From the NCBI GenBank assembly GCA_947652605.1, contig OX393577.1, forward strand, positions 66,798,108 to 66,862,107: a stretch of 64,000 nucleotides of DNA. Reading direction: 5' to 3'. The stretch is from Elmis aenea (Eukaryota > Arthropoda > Insecta > Coleoptera > Elmidae). The position numbers were made by a program, and so were the translations under genes. Positions 11,606 to 23,901 of this stretch are shown one piece after another. How positions within the stretch are numbered: position 1 is the stretch's first letter; each line of letters opens with the position of its first letter. The notes under the pieces are model-generated. The model had not been told where the DNA came from, did no database searches, and saw nothing but the letters and a program-made list of their open reading frames with translations.

Positions 11606-12404
11606 AATTGAAACCGTTTTTGGGATATCAAAATTATCTTTCTAAGAAAACACCCTGGTTTACTATTGCTTCAAATAACCCCAGCAAACTTTACATATTT
11701 ATTGCCGGCAAAATCTGTTTAAAAAAACTAAACATATGCTTAAATTTTTGCAAACTATTTAAACAGACTTTTTTATTCCAATGGCACTAATTTTAAAACG
11801 AAATTAAACAGTAAATACATCTTTTATTTTCAGTTAGGCAAACAGTTTAATGTTTTTGATAATACATCTATTTACTATCTAAACATATTTTAATTACATC
11901 GTCAGCTTTAGTTAAACTTTCATCTATGCTTTATTATAATACATGAATCAACATCATAATGTATTTGCGTTGTATGAAATCCGTTTTATTTGCAACTTGT
12001 AATGAGGCCATGATTGTTTGTCGGAAATAAATAAACGAATATTGCTTGTATAGCACGTTTGAATCCAGCCAGGCATTGTGTTCTCCGGCACTACAATTCA
12101 CAACTGAACAAAATGATTAACTTTTAACCAGAAATTAATTTGTTTGTCGGTGGGTGTTAACCACATCTCATCTATCAATCAATCTAGGAATAGCGATAAT
12201 TAACAGTAGTTGATAACGCTGACCTTCCGGCAATCATAATTAGTGGAAATGATTCGAGTTTATAACTGAAAACTGTAATTGGGTTACATGAAAAATTCAC
12301 TAAAATCATTTAGCACTTTGAATCAACTGCTGTGATGAATTTTCTTTTGCTAATTAGAATTTAGGAGTCGTACTGGATATTTAAGTAAACTTCTTCACTA
12401 ATTT
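11606..12404. other. Low-copy stretch, no gene recognised
   Basis: No TE termini or coding motifs found. Confidence 0.45.
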
Positions 12405-12900
12405 TGGAGCCTCATTTTCTCTTCTTGTCTGCTTCACCAGCTAGTAAAATCTTTGTTATTCTTGCATCTTACAATCTGTTGATATGCCTTGGCTAGCGTA
12501 ATCTTTGTATTCTTGCCATAGTTGTAATTTTTTGTTTATCATACATTTCCATGATTGCTTGATTCGTTATTTACTCCAACTTTTATGCCACTATATATTT
12601 TCCCAAGCATCCTTTTTTCCCATTCTTCCAGATGGAGAAGTTGAACGCAGCCAACTGGTCAATTCTAATTTTTGCTTTCTTGGACACTCTCTTTGGCTTA
12701 AGCATCGTTTTTAAAACTCCAGCATTTTTACTAGTTTTTGCAGTCGCTTGCTAACCTATTCTTCTCCCGGATTTTTGCTTGTGAACGACACTCCTAGGTT
12801 TCGAAGCTTCTATTTCAAAATTATGTTCCTTGCCTTTTTTAGATGTTTTCTTGTAAACATCTCCAATGTTATCTTCATTTGCCCCTCATCCCCAGGTTTC
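12405..12900 (-). pseudogene. LINE RT C-terminal tail (family E)
   Basis: The minus strand, read through several frameshifts, gives LRNLGVSFTSKNP, then KPKRVSKKAKIRI, then GKKGCLGKYIV, then TTMARIQRLR with an RHINRL-like block, then DARITKILLAGEADKKRK. This is the RTE-type succession YLG, K.KV....K..IY, LR.IYGGIK, RLRWLGHINRM. It is strongly decayed and I place it by motif order only. The plus-strand open frame at 12505-12714 is its shadow. Confidence 0.65.
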
Positions 12901-13493
12901 TAATTTTATTACAAAATTTTTAAACTAATAGAGTTATCGTATACTCGTTTTTAGATCTCTATTCAACTTGACCAACTTGGTAGCTCTGTTTTGAGGTAAT
13001 CAAGCTTGCGCAATGCTTCACCCCGCAGAAAAAGCGTCGGTTGTCGATGCCTCCAAAAAGCCGATATTATGTAATTCTCTTTAAATTATGCAATCGCTCT
13101 ACCGTACAAAAACATTTTCAGTTCACGTGTACTTTATTTATGTGCACGTGTTCACGTGTACGATGTTTCGTCGAAACTGTATTCATAAATAGCTTTTGCG
13201 CTTTTGCTTTGAACTCTAATTGTAAATCCGCCATATAAACGCCATTTAGACAGGACGAAACACAGTCTGTATTATTAAATTGTTGTAGTTGAGAATATTT
13301 GTTTGCAAAACAAAAGTCTGACAACCGCAAGTGGATTAAATAATGCGCACTTATTCTTTGATAAAAAAGGCTTATTTGCACCAAGACAAAATGTGCAACT
13401 AAAAAACTGGAACGCAAAATTCTGCTTCGTCGTTTTTTCTAGTAGAGGGTGATTAAAGAAACAGAAAAAAATGTATTTCAACTATTTTCTAAA
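12901..13493. other. Low-copy stretch, no gene recognised
   Basis: Short open frames on both strands (13041-13481) show no recognisable family and overlap one another. Confidence 0.45.
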
Positions 13494-13885
13494 TAAAATC
13501 GTATCATATGGAGCAGAAGTTTGGACGATGTTTAAATATTTAGAAAAAAGCAATGGTAATGATCAGAAATAAAACAAAGAGAACAATTAACGATAAAATC
13601 AGTTGTAACAAAAATACAAGAAAGACAGCTGAGATGGTTGGGACACATTTATAGAATGAAAGAAGAAAGGTTAAACAGAAAAGCCCATGAAGCAAGATCA
13701 CAGGGAAAAAACAAAAGAGGTAGACCGAGAAAAACCTGGCGAGACGAAGTTAAAAAAGCAGCAACATCAAATGGAAAGACATAAAAAAGCTAGCACAAGA
13801 CAGAAAAACATGGAAAAAAGTCAGCACAACACAACTCAACAGTCCTACACCTAACAGTAGAAGGACTCATGACTAAATAAAATAA
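13494..13885 (+). pseudogene. RTE-like LINE tail (family A, copy 2)
   Basis: A short C-terminal piece. It starts with SYGAEVWTM, matching the LLYGSETWTL block of other copies. A disrupted gap follows, then REQLTIKSVVTKIQE, LRWLGHIYRMKEE and GKNKRGRPRKTWRDEV in shifted frames. The 3' end CTCATGACTAAATAAAATAA is the family A terminus with a TAAA-type tail. Truncated and dead. Confidence 0.82.
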
Positions 13886-15571
13886 AAGAACAAAAAAAAT
13901 GGGGAAAAATAACTATTTAAATTCTTCCTAACGTTACTTAAAAATCGCTTATATTATTCTTCATTTTATATATTCCTTTTTTATGCTATACCTATGTGTA
14001 AATAAATATATCTTCATCAACAATCCTAATGCGTTTTTATTGAAATTATAATTGATGTTATCAGCACTATACAATGGAACTGCTCAATAATATCGCGTAG
14101 TTGTAATTACACTTAATCTAAATCAGATAACATAAACAAGTTCTGATTTAATGCACTTTTTATTGTTATAAAAAGATTAATTACTACTCGATTCTCTAAG
14201 TACAGATTTGAAGATATTTATTTACTTGCTTATTTTTATGATTCAATGTCACTATTACTGATAATAATTTAGCTTATACTCTAGTCTAGACTCTAGACTC
14301 TAGAACTCTAGACTCTAGAGCTAGACTATAGACTCTAAGAAAGTAGGTACCTAATAGAGATAAAAAATAAAACCCCCAGAATATATAGAACTTTTGATGA
14401 TTAATGATTAACTTTTTTTTTATATAGTTGAGATAATTAAAGGAAATTTAAATTGGTTCAATATAACATATAACAACGTGAGGGATTGTATTTTAAATTT
14501 GTACCAGCGAATCAACTGTATATTTTTAACCAATCTAGTCTATATTTGCACCACAATTTGAATGTAATAATGAAACAACAAAATTAGCTGCATCTTGTAT
14601 CTTGTACTTTGTAACCTAAAAATAGAAAAATATTGAGGTTCTACCCTTATTTATTTTAAAAGCTATTGTGCTCCTTTTCGATTTGAAAAGGTAAGTCCTT
14701 TAAAAGGGCCAAATCTGTTCCATTCCGTAGACCCGATATTTAATCAGTTTAGTGAATATATTCAAATGTAAGGTAGACAATGCAATTTTCTATAAAATTC
14801 TTTCCTGCCTGGGAAATGGCCTGAAAAATGTAGTACGTCTAACAACGAAAAGGGAAGCATGCCGGAATTGAGCAAGAAACTCCAAGACGTCGAACTGAGG
14901 CCTTCCTCTTCTTACATGCAATCGTTTGATGTTTGACTGAGAAGAATGGCGGATACTTTTTGCGATGGAGAGGAAACTACGAGACATCGGCTGGACACAA
15001 TGGGCCACGACTTGAAAGGACAAAGCAGCCGCAATTACGGCTAGAATAATCAAAGTCTGCGTCCTGTAATGGGCCGAAGAGTGGAATTGTTCCTCTCATA
15101 TCCCGCCGAGGTTGCGTTCACTTTTGAGATGAAAGAGCTGCTATTAAAGTTTCATTAGACGTCTAAAGATTGGATGTAAAGCAGAGCGAATTAAGAAGTA
15201 TTATCCTAACAGCGAACTGCTACAAATATTTATTAAAAGAGTATGAAAGGGCAAACAGTATAACAATGGCGATACTGAAGTACTTGATTAAAAAATAAAG
15301 AAAAATAATTGTTCTGAACTGTAATGAGAAATTCTGCGACTTTTAAATGATTTTTATTGGGAGAACAACATTGAGATCTTGCTTATTAATGAAGATATAC
15401 GTGGGCGGATTGAAAAATTCGCGGCCTGGCGTAGATAAGGCACTCAAATAGGCGTATATTTGTGTCACGTTGATGCTTAGTGCATTATTTAATATAACTT
15501 TAAATTTCAGACATGTCTGTGTGATAGTTCTTAAGTTATAGCTAGTCAAAGCAAAATTTTTCAGTAGTATT
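13886..15571. other. Low-copy stretch with a microsatellite
   Basis: No gene supported. A CTAGACT repeat lies at 14279-14340. The minus-strand frame at 14790-15053 holds a hydrophobic LIILAVIAAALSFQVVA run but begins without ATG, and is not called. Confidence 0.45.
14279..14340. repeat. Imperfect CTAGACT microsatellite
   Basis: Tandem and partly palindromic copies of CTAGACT/CTCTAGA over about 60 bp. Confidence 0.8.
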
Positions 15572-15939
15572 ACACAGTGTGTACAAAAAATAACGTTTCG
15601 TGTCCATATCTCGTCTTGTAATAACTTTACAAAAAAAATGCAAAAAGTTGTTTATGGTTATTTACTACATGACGTTAAATTGTTTAGGTACATAAAATGT
15701 TTTAGATTTTTGAAAGATAATTTATTTTGCACCTATAAAGTACAAAATATACAGGGTGTTTTAATTAAGCAAACAAAGTAACGTATCGGTGCGCAAAAAC
15801 AAAACACTGTGTATAGTTGAAAACAGTTTAAGGTCATGTAGTAAACTACCGCAAACAACTTTTTTTGCAAAATTTGTTTTGTAAAGTTATTACAAGACGA
15901 TATATCGACCCTTTACGTTGTTTTTGTACACTTTGTATA
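15572..15939. mobile_element. Small foldback element, arms about 115 bp
   Basis: The left arm begins ACACAGTGTGTACAAAAA and contains CGTCTTGTAATAACTTTAC. The right arm carries the inverted copy at about 15820-15937. A CAGGGTGTTTTAATTAAGC word lies near the centre at about 15752. It abuts the next foldback element directly. Confidence 0.75.
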
Positions 15940-17172
15940 CAGGGTGCCCCTTTTTCTAACCTGTTGTGAGGCTAACTCCGTTAATATCTATAAAAGATAC
16001 AGAAACGTTTAGATTAGCAAATTTGTGCAGAATTTAAAGGGAAATCTGATGCTATTTTAAAATTTGACCTACGTCATCAACTTTTTGAAATATTTTGAAA
16101 AAATTGAAAAAGGACGATTTTTTTCAAATTTGAATAATTCCGTAAGCATATGAGCCAGGACAAAAATAAAAATTGGACTTTATAGATGTTTTTACGTAGA
16201 TTTTATATAAGTTAACGAAATTTCCATAGCATTCTAGATTTCCGACTTGTATAACGCAAACTTGCATTTTATAAATGGAAATCATAGTCGGCTGTGGCCT
16301 TATTAAAAAGGTTATTTTTTTCTCGTTTTAACGATATAAGGTTTATTATGCTTTTCTCTTGCAGTTTTTTTTTAAATAACCAAAAATCATTTTGCATGTT
16401 CACTGCCTACTAATAGATGGGAGTTATTCTCTGTTGATGTTTTTCTTTAAGATGTAACATTGCAGAGTTGTCTTTAATTGTTAGTGTAGCAGTTATTAGC
16501 TAGTTACAAATTTAAAAAAAAAAACTTCAGAGTTTGTCAAATACAATTTATTGTTTGTTATAGGTACGTATAAATCTCTGTCTCGTGTTGTGCTACATTT
16601 TTGATTGAATTTATTATATATACATATTTCAAAAACAATGTTTTCCAATGAAAAATAATTAATTTAAATAAAAAGTACAAAAGGAAAGTATAAAAACCAT
16701 AATTGTTTCTATTTTTTTTTCAGTTCACTAGATTGTTTTGCTATTTTTAAAAACTTTAATAAATTTTTGGGTCAAATTTCATATTAGATGTATCGAGTGA
16801 TATATCATTAAAACGAGAAAAAAATAACCTTTTTAATGAAGCCACGGCCAACTATGACTTACGTTTAAAAAATGCAAGTTTGTGTTATAACTCGGAAATC
16901 GAGAGTGCTATGAAAATTTCGTTAACATATTTGAAATCTACGTAAAAATATCTATAAAAGCCAATTTGTATTTTTGTTCTAGCTCATATGCTTACGGAAT
17001 TATTCTAGTTTAAAAAAAATCGTCCTTCATTTTTTTTTTTAATATTTCAAAAAGTTGGTGACGTAGGTCAAATTTGAAAATGGCATCAGATTTCCCTTTT
17101 AATTCAAACGTTTCTGTATCTTTAATATTAACGGAGTTACCCGTACAACAGGTTAGAAAAATGGGCACCCTG
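15940..17172. mobile_element. Foldback element, about 1.2 kb
   Basis: It starts CAGGGTGCCCCTTTTTCTAA and ends AGAAAAATGGGCACCCTG. Flanks are TATA at 15936-15939 and 17173-17176, the same target signature as the element at 4313. The arms are about 390 bp each (about 15940-16340 and 16790-17172) and are more diverged than the 4313 palindrome. No open frame of note in the 450-bp centre. Confidence 0.85.
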
Positions 17173-17315
17173 TATAGTGTCAGTTCCGTTTTATTTTGCT
17201 GTTAAAATTAAAAATTTGGACAAAGGCTCTAGAAGTCTATAACATGAGAGTTAAAACCGTGTCGAAGCAGGTTTCATCCACCTTTATTGGAGACATTTTC
17301 AGGGTTTGGTATTTC
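17170..17315 (+). repeat. 146-bp dispersed module, copy 2
   Basis: Nearly identical to 7965-8110. It directly follows the right end of the foldback element and is followed by a third partial copy of that element's arm. An open frame at 17196-17399 runs across it and is not a gene. Confidence 0.8.
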
Positions 17316-17432
17316 GGTAGGTCAAATTTAAAAATGACATCAAATTTCCCTTTAAATTCTGCACAAATTTGCCCATTTTTAACGTTTACGTATCTTTAAT
17401 ATTACCGGAGTTACCCGTACAACAGGTTAGAA
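17316..17432. repeat. Extra partial copy of the 15940-17172 arm
   Basis: The run from GTAGGTCAAATTTAAAAATG to ACAACAGGTTAGAAAAAT repeats the outer right arm (about 17063-17162) in direct orientation, but lacks the terminal CACCCTG. Confidence 0.75.
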
Positions 17433-18329
17433 AAATTTTTGCTTATAAGTATATGTTTTACTTACAAATTATTATTTAGTGTTAACAGATGTGTGTTACC
17501 AAACCAGCGCTTGTAAAATATCCCACACGAGAAGTTTTTTCATTTTCCATCTTATTTACATATGAATAAAAAAAAGGATAAGCGAAGGCGCTATTAGAAT
17601 TTTGTTATTCCAAACGTCGTCCGGCGATCCCCTTATGTACATGCACGAGTACGTTTTTATGGCGCAAAATTTATTCCATGGAAACATAAAACTAAATGTA
17701 CGAAATCCATAAACATAAATTTGGTTGACCGTAAGAAAGCTGAAATATTAAGACGACCAACTATACATCCACAGTAACACATTTGCAAGGGAGACGTTTC
17801 AACTATCGTCTGTCTGCCTCGTCGATACTTCGTTGTGCTTGCAGATAATTAGACCAATCGGTCAGACGAGCGTTTCGAACGGATCTTTAAAAGCAAGATC
17901 ATTATTTAGAAAAACGAACGCTTTCCTTTGTAATGTGTATTTTATTATTTCTCGAAAATGCTTTACACCGCCTTGAATAAGTCGATACACGTTAATAACA
18001 CTGCTTCGTGTGGTCGTAGAACAAAATTTTATGACGGATTTTCACAGAGTGTAACCACTTAAGGCTTCTACAGGGTCTTCAGAAACAAAAGATCAACATA
18101 TCAAATCGACGATTTTCCATATAAAGTAATGACTATATTATTTATTGGTGGTACACAGTGGATGGTCAAATTAAAAAAATTTATCTGATATCTGTTTGTG
18201 TAATTTTTTCATGCGAATGCTGTACCATTTACTGTGGATTATTTATCCTGTAAATTTATTGATTCTTGGCCTATACGTTTTTAAATATAACAACTGTAAT
18301 CAAAATTAAAATGCAACACAACAGGCTTA
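17433..18329. other. Low-copy stretch, no gene recognised
   Basis: Nothing recognised. Confidence 0.45.
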
Positions 18330-18337
18330 CTTTCAGA

Positions 18338-19533
18338 CAGGGTTGAGCAGATTTAAATCAATTGATTTAAATCACGATTTAAATCATGATTTAAATCAAG
18401 TGATTTTTTTTTTTTTAAATTATCAATTTAAATCACAGATTATATGAGTACAATATAATATTATTTTATAATAAAATAAAATTGTATTACTATTAGTAAT
18501 TAAATACACGAAATGGTGAATAAACCATATCAATTTGCTCTTGTAAAGTAATATTCATTGTGGAAATGCAATAATTCAAAATATAAATGACAAGTTTTTG
18601 ACGTTAGCGTAGTGAACAGTCAGTTTTTTCAATTTCCACGGCACTCTATTGCTTCAATAACGATTTGAAAAAAAAAATTCGAATATCTCGAAAAGTATGA
18701 GTTTTGGGTATAGGACATACTTAACAAAATATGAAGCTCTTTTAAAGATGAATTCGATGACATAAAAAATACAGGGGTTCGCATTTGAAAAAATCGAGTT
18801 ACGAGCTTTTGAAAATCATGGAAGTTGCCACCTATTTATAAACACCCCTGTAGCCCTGTATGTGTGATTCAAATTTTTTCATATCGAGCGAACAGAGAAA
18901 TGCATGTCCATACCAAATTACAACTCTGTATTTCAAAATAACTTCAGGAGAATTTTTTAAATAAAGACTTACAACATTGAATAATTTAGAAAATATTTTT
19001 TTTTTTATAACGCCGTATAAAAACTTGTAGTATTTTATATTGATGCAAAGCTAAAATTAAGGCGATCAAAAATAATAAATAAAAAATTGGGTGTATTTGA
19101 AATATAAAAGTTGCTATTAGTTCCAGAAAGGTGACTCACCCTGTATATTTGAAAATATTTTTATTGTGTTGTTTAGAAAAAACTGTATAAAATAGCATTT
19201 GAATCAACTTCATATCTCAAGCCATTTAGCCACAATCGACCGATCCCGCACTAATGACTCACCCTGTATATAATTAATTAAACCTCACCATTTAGCACTG
19301 ATTTTTTCAAAATGCTTTGGTGAATTTTTGTCAAAATGAAAAATTAAATATAATGATTAATAAATATATTAGCACAAAACAGAAATAGCATGTGAATATG
19401 TCACTAAACTAGATAATACGGTACATTTGATTTAAATCAAAAAAATCTGATTTAAATCAAAAAAATCTGATTTAAATCAAATAAATCGATTTTTTTGATT
19501 TAAAAAAAAAAATCATGATTTTTATCCACCCTG
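18338..19533. mobile_element. hAT-type non-autonomous element, GATTTAAATC ends
   Basis: The termini are CAGGGTTGAGCAG and its imperfect inverse ATCCACCCTG. They are flanked by a perfect 8-bp duplication CTTTCAGA (18330-18337 and 19534-19541), the hallmark of the hAT superfamily. Both subterminal regions carry clusters of the palindromic word GATTTAAATC. No transposase remains. The interior holds decayed CAGGGTG/CCCTGTA relics (18772-18850, about 19139 and 19260). Confidence 0.88.
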
Positions 19534-19741
19534 CTTTCAGAACTGATGTCCATAACTTAAACGTTGCATTCCGTTCAGTGCACACAAATTGCCGAGTTCC
19601 TTAAAAAATCATCTTCTTCCAACTTGTATAAGATGTACAACTATATTCCTGACAACTTGAAAAATTGTGGCTCACACTCATTTAACGAAAATGTTCATCA
19701 CCTAATTGTTGCAAATAAACTTTAATAATTCTTATATAAAC
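19534..19741. other. Short spacer
   Basis: It contains the right target-site duplication of the hAT element; otherwise nothing is seen. Confidence 0.5.
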
Positions 19742-20430
19742 TAGGATCGTTGGAACAGAGAACAAAGGGCATAATATCACTTTAGATGGGCTTAGGTTGG
19801 TACAGGTAGATTGCTTTAAATATTTAGGAATGATCATAGAGAAAAATGGAGGAATAAGCGAAAGGGCAGGAAATGTGACAAGAATATTTAACAGTTTAAG
19901 AACAACATTTTTTGGAAATAGAGAAGTCGCAAAACTAACAAAAGTGGAAGTGGTCAAAAAGGTAGTAACTCCGGCACTTTAATACGGAAATGAAACGTGG
20001 ACACTCACAAATAAAAACAGTAGCCGAGTGAATGCAGCAGAAATGAGATTTCTAAGAAAAATTTAAGGAAAAACCAAAAAAGATAGAATCAGAAATGAAC
20101 CATAGAGAGAACAATTAATAATAAAATCAGTTGAAACAAAAATACAAGAAAGACAGTTATTGGGATGGTTGGGTCACATTTATAGAATGAAAGAAGAAAG
20201 GTTAACCAGAAAAGCCTATGAAGCAAGATCACAGGGAAAAAACAAAGGAGGTAGACCGAGAAAAACCTGGCTAGACGAAGTTAAAAAGCAGCAACAGAAA
20301 GAAAAGGCAAATGAGAGGAGATGAAAATGCTAGCACAAGACAGAAAAACGTGGAAAAAGTCTGCACAACAACTCAACAGTCCTACACCTAACAGTAGAAG
20401 GACATATGACTAAATAAATAAATAAATACC
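19742..20430 (+). pseudogene. RTE-like LINE tail (family A, copy 3)
   Basis: In shifted frames the copy shows LNGLRLVQVDCFKYLGMIIE, NSLRTTFFGNREVAKLTKVE, VVTPALIRK in place of the LLYGSETWTL block, REQLIIKSVETKIQERQ, LGWLGHIYRMKEERLTRK and GKNKGGRPRKTWLDEV. It retains the segment that copy 1 has lost. The 3' end is GACTAAATAAATAAATAA, a TAAA microsatellite tail of the kind RTE elements carry. Several stops and shifts, non-functional. Confidence 0.87.
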
Positions 20431-20639
20431 CTATTTGTTGTTCGTCAATTTTAAAATTATATTGGAACATCATAAATTTTGGTACCTAGTGGCTATCAAA
20501 AATAATGAAAATGTTATTTCGTGTGTATAACATTTTGTATTTTAAGAACCTCTGTTACGTTTGCACAAGTCAAGTTCAAATTAAAATATTTATATAATTT
20601 TACCGTTAATAAATTCCGGACAGGTAAACTATTGTCATT

Positions 20640-21375
20640 TTTTATTTCTGATTCAGAGCTGATCGCCCGTGCATAGTCTAAAAGAAACATTAGAAAAAAG
20701 AATTAAAGGTAACCTGGGAACTCACTTGGTATGTATTGATCTAAAAGGCTTATGACAGTGTTCTTTTAATTAAACAGCTGATGGACACAGAAATTTAATA
20801 AAAAAGTATACTTAGGTATACTTAGTATACCTATCAGACGACGGCCAAGAAATATATGGCAGAATTGCATAAGGTAACGCGGCCATACGGCAGCTGCATG
20901 ATATACTCTGGACACTCTGGAGTAAGAACATAACCAGAATCACAAAAATTAGAATGTACTCGTCCATAGCCATTGTAGAAAGTATTGTTATTTATGGATC
21001 CGAGCTATGGATAATGGATAAAAACGACGCTTATAAAATACAGGCGATCAAAATGAACTATTGGAGAAGGTGCTGCCGACTCACTAGCAGAGCAGTGATA
21101 GGGTTGGAAAAATTGAAATAAGAGAAAAAATGGAAATTGATGTTTTAATATAATACAGACCATTGAAGCAAAATATTAAAATGATACGGGCATGTGCAGA
21201 GAATGGATGAAACACGATGGCCAAGTAAAAGATTAAAGTTGTTCGGACAAAGAACGAAAGACCAAAAAGAACATGGAAAGACGAGCTGGAATAAGCAATG
21301 GAAAGTAAAGGCCTCCCAGTAGAAGGCAGGATGGACCTCAAGAAATAGAAACTAAGCTGCGAAAAACGGGTATTG
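20640..21375 (+). pseudogene. LINE RT fragment with MDETRWP tail (family C)
   Basis: The first part shows an RT block (THLVCIDLKG followed by DSV in another frame, the usual IDL.KAYDSV). Then come AAIRQLHDILWTLWSKNITR, MYSSIAIVESIVIYGSELWI, IKMNYWRRCCRLTSRAV, then YGHVQRMDETRWPSK and a basic tail ending near the QWKVK block. This pattern belongs to a non-LTR RT family distinct from A and B (R4/Dong-like or RTE-like). A large internal deletion removes the catalytic loop between about 20790 and 20840. Confidence 0.83.
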
Positions 21376-23054
21376 CTGCAACAAATTTAGATTTACATAT
21401 ACGTAAATATAATTTTCAAGTTTTATGGACATAAAAATGAATAGATTTGGGCACTGCAGTACGGCATTTCCGACAAAACATAATAAATTTCCTGATTTGC
21501 GCAACAATATCTGCGCATACCGATAACAACTGCCTATTATGTACCTACTTCTTTCTTTTCCCTATTCCATTTCACCTTTCAATTATTGCCGTATTCGTTA
21601 ATGCCATGTAAACACGTAATACACATTATTTAGGCCACATAACTTACTTGTGACGTGCATGCTTTCTTAATGGCTTATTCTGAAATACTAATTTGTATAT
21701 TTCATTACAACATGCAAGACGAAAAAATGTTCAAGTCGATTTTTACACGAATTTATTTCACATTTATGAACGAAAATTCTCGGATACGAAATAAAAAAGT
21801 TTTACATACGTGGTGGACTGTTTTTTAATTAAATAATCTTGCGAAACAACATATTTAAAGCAACACGCAATTATTTGTAAGAAAATATTGCGACGCCAAG
21901 AAAATCGCCACAAAGATTTTAAAGAATTCATATTTTCATGCATGGAACAAAATTTATTGTACTTATATTATCCTAAGCTGAAATTAGGTATCTAAAACAA
22001 ATTACTTAACATTTTTCAAGCAGTAATTTTGAGCTGTATGAAGCAGACTTTGTTGTATTTCTCGAAACATTAAAAGCTCTTTAAACTAGCCACGTGAAAT
22101 ATTAAATTACACCGCTTCACTTGCTTTTCATGAATATTAAAGTAGATTGTGCAGTTTAAGAACACTCTGAGCCTAATAAGGCCACATAGCAACTTTTAGC
22201 TTGAGTTTTATGTCGATTTTATACACTAATAATAACGTTTTTCACGTTACAAATTGCTTTAGCCAGGTTTATAAACACTGTTTTGATGGCCTACTTAATT
22301 ATGCAGCTATTGTGGGAAACACTTTACTTGGGAGGTGAAGGTATATGATTTTGTTGGACTAATTTATAGCAGAACGTTACGTGTTTTAAATGCGTTTGCC
22401 TAATGAAATATGGCATTAAAATTACATTGGAGTCTTTGCATAATTGTTCTCCAAAAAATATGCAATAAATAATAAAAATACTATTTAGTTAATGTGAATT
22501 TCTTTGTACCAAATCGACTTTTTTTCACAGTTTACGGGTTAATAGGCAGAAATAAGTAAAGTTGTATGTTATGTTATCAATATTTTTGTGAAATAATAAA
22601 CATTATTTAAGTGACTAATCTTAGACTAAATATCTTGCTCCACACACTTTAAAATGAGCTTTAAATAATCTTAGTTTTACTTAAATTGTAAGCAATTAAA
22701 AATTGTTCCAGCGTTAATCCCTTAGATAATTATCTCCATCAAAAAATCATGTAAAAATAAATCTTGCACCGACTTTCGTTGATGGACATAGTACCCCACT
22801 CGCCCGGTTGTGCAAAAATAAGGGGCGCGCCCGCTCAAGGGTTAAAAATTGTAGTATATTGAAAGTAGTGGTAAAAAGAATTATTAATTAATTAAGTTAA
22901 AAAAACAACCATTAAAAAAAAGTCTTTACACTCTATGGACCCAAAAATTGTAATTGTATTGCATATCTCCTAAATGAAATTCCACAAAATGAATTTCTTC
23001 TCGTAAAATGCTGCGAAAAACAATGGATTTTTGATATTCCTCTAAGGATTTTCT
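21376..23054. other. Low-copy stretch, no gene recognised
   Basis: No coding or repeat signal that I can name. Confidence 0.45.
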
Positions 23055-23062
23055 GTAGGTAC

Positions 23063-23893
23063 TAGGGTTTCTCATATTTGACCATTTTGCTTGTCCCGGG
23101 ATTCCGGGAAGAAATCGGCCTTTGTCCCGGGATTTCCCGGGATCCCGGGATGTAATAAATTATGTCAATATTTTTAAATAAATAACCCAAAAAATTAAGG
23201 GAGCGGTTTATTACTTAAAAACAACTCCAAGTCATATAAATGTAATACATTTTGCTCTATGATTATTACAAATAATTCAATAATATTGGTGAGAGAAACA
23301 TACATTTGGGAATTATAACCTTTCTATTGCAATTTCATATTTATGAATACAATAATATAATTTTTACAATGAATTTTTGTAATGTGATTTAAGAAAACGA
23401 AGGTGATCTGTGCTTCAGTCAATTAGTCTTTTTCTTAATTTATTAACAAAAAGTCCTGCTGCATAAAATGCTCTCTGTCTCTATTGATGTAGGTGAATTG
23501 TCTTGAGCGCATCTAGCAGCAAAGAAACATCGTTATTATCAATAAAATTTCATTTATAAGCTATTTTGCTTTGAATTATCAGGGTGGTACACAAAAATAA
23601 AACTGTAAAAGTATTTTGAAGATATTAACTTTGTAATGGAGACCGGGCTTCTTTGCGCCATACTAAAAGAGAATTTTTTTTTTTAAGTTTTTCCATAATT
23701 TACTGTTAGTAAAGACATTTTAAGCATAACATTCTGATAAGTTATAATAGTATTACAAAGATCTTAGCACAAAATAAACGAAAACAACACTTTTTTAAAA
23801 TCCCGGGAATTCCCGGGACAAAAAGCATTTCCCGGGAAATATAAAATAGCTTAAAATGGACCGGGATCCCGGGTTCCCGGAAAAGAAACCCTA
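23063..23893. mobile_element. hAT element with CCCGGGA-rich ends
   Basis: The ends are TAGGGTTTCTCAT and the inverse GAAACCCTA. They are flanked by a perfect 8-bp duplication GTAGGTAC (23055-23062 and 23894-23901). Both ends carry several copies of TCCCGGGA-like palindromes. A minus-strand hAT transposase C-terminus remains inside (about 23385-23535), which confirms the superfamily. Confidence 0.9.
23385..23535 (-). pseudogene. hAT transposase C-terminal dimerisation remnant
   Basis: The minus-strand translation gives NSPTSIETE, then after a frameshift AFYAAGLFVNKLRKRLID. Together these fit the hAT C-terminal (hATC) signature P.S...ER.FS.AG......R.RL. Only about 50 codons survive inside an 831-bp element whose ends and target duplication are intact. 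The rest of the transposase is deleted. Confidence 0.75.
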
Positions 23894-23901
23894 GTAGGTA
23901 C

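Noticed and set aside
14790..15053. Minus-strand frame with a signal-peptide-like run LIILAVIAAALSFQVVA
   Set aside because: It starts with TTG, has an in-frame stop a short way upstream, no ATG, no convincing splice context, and the rest matches nothing I know.
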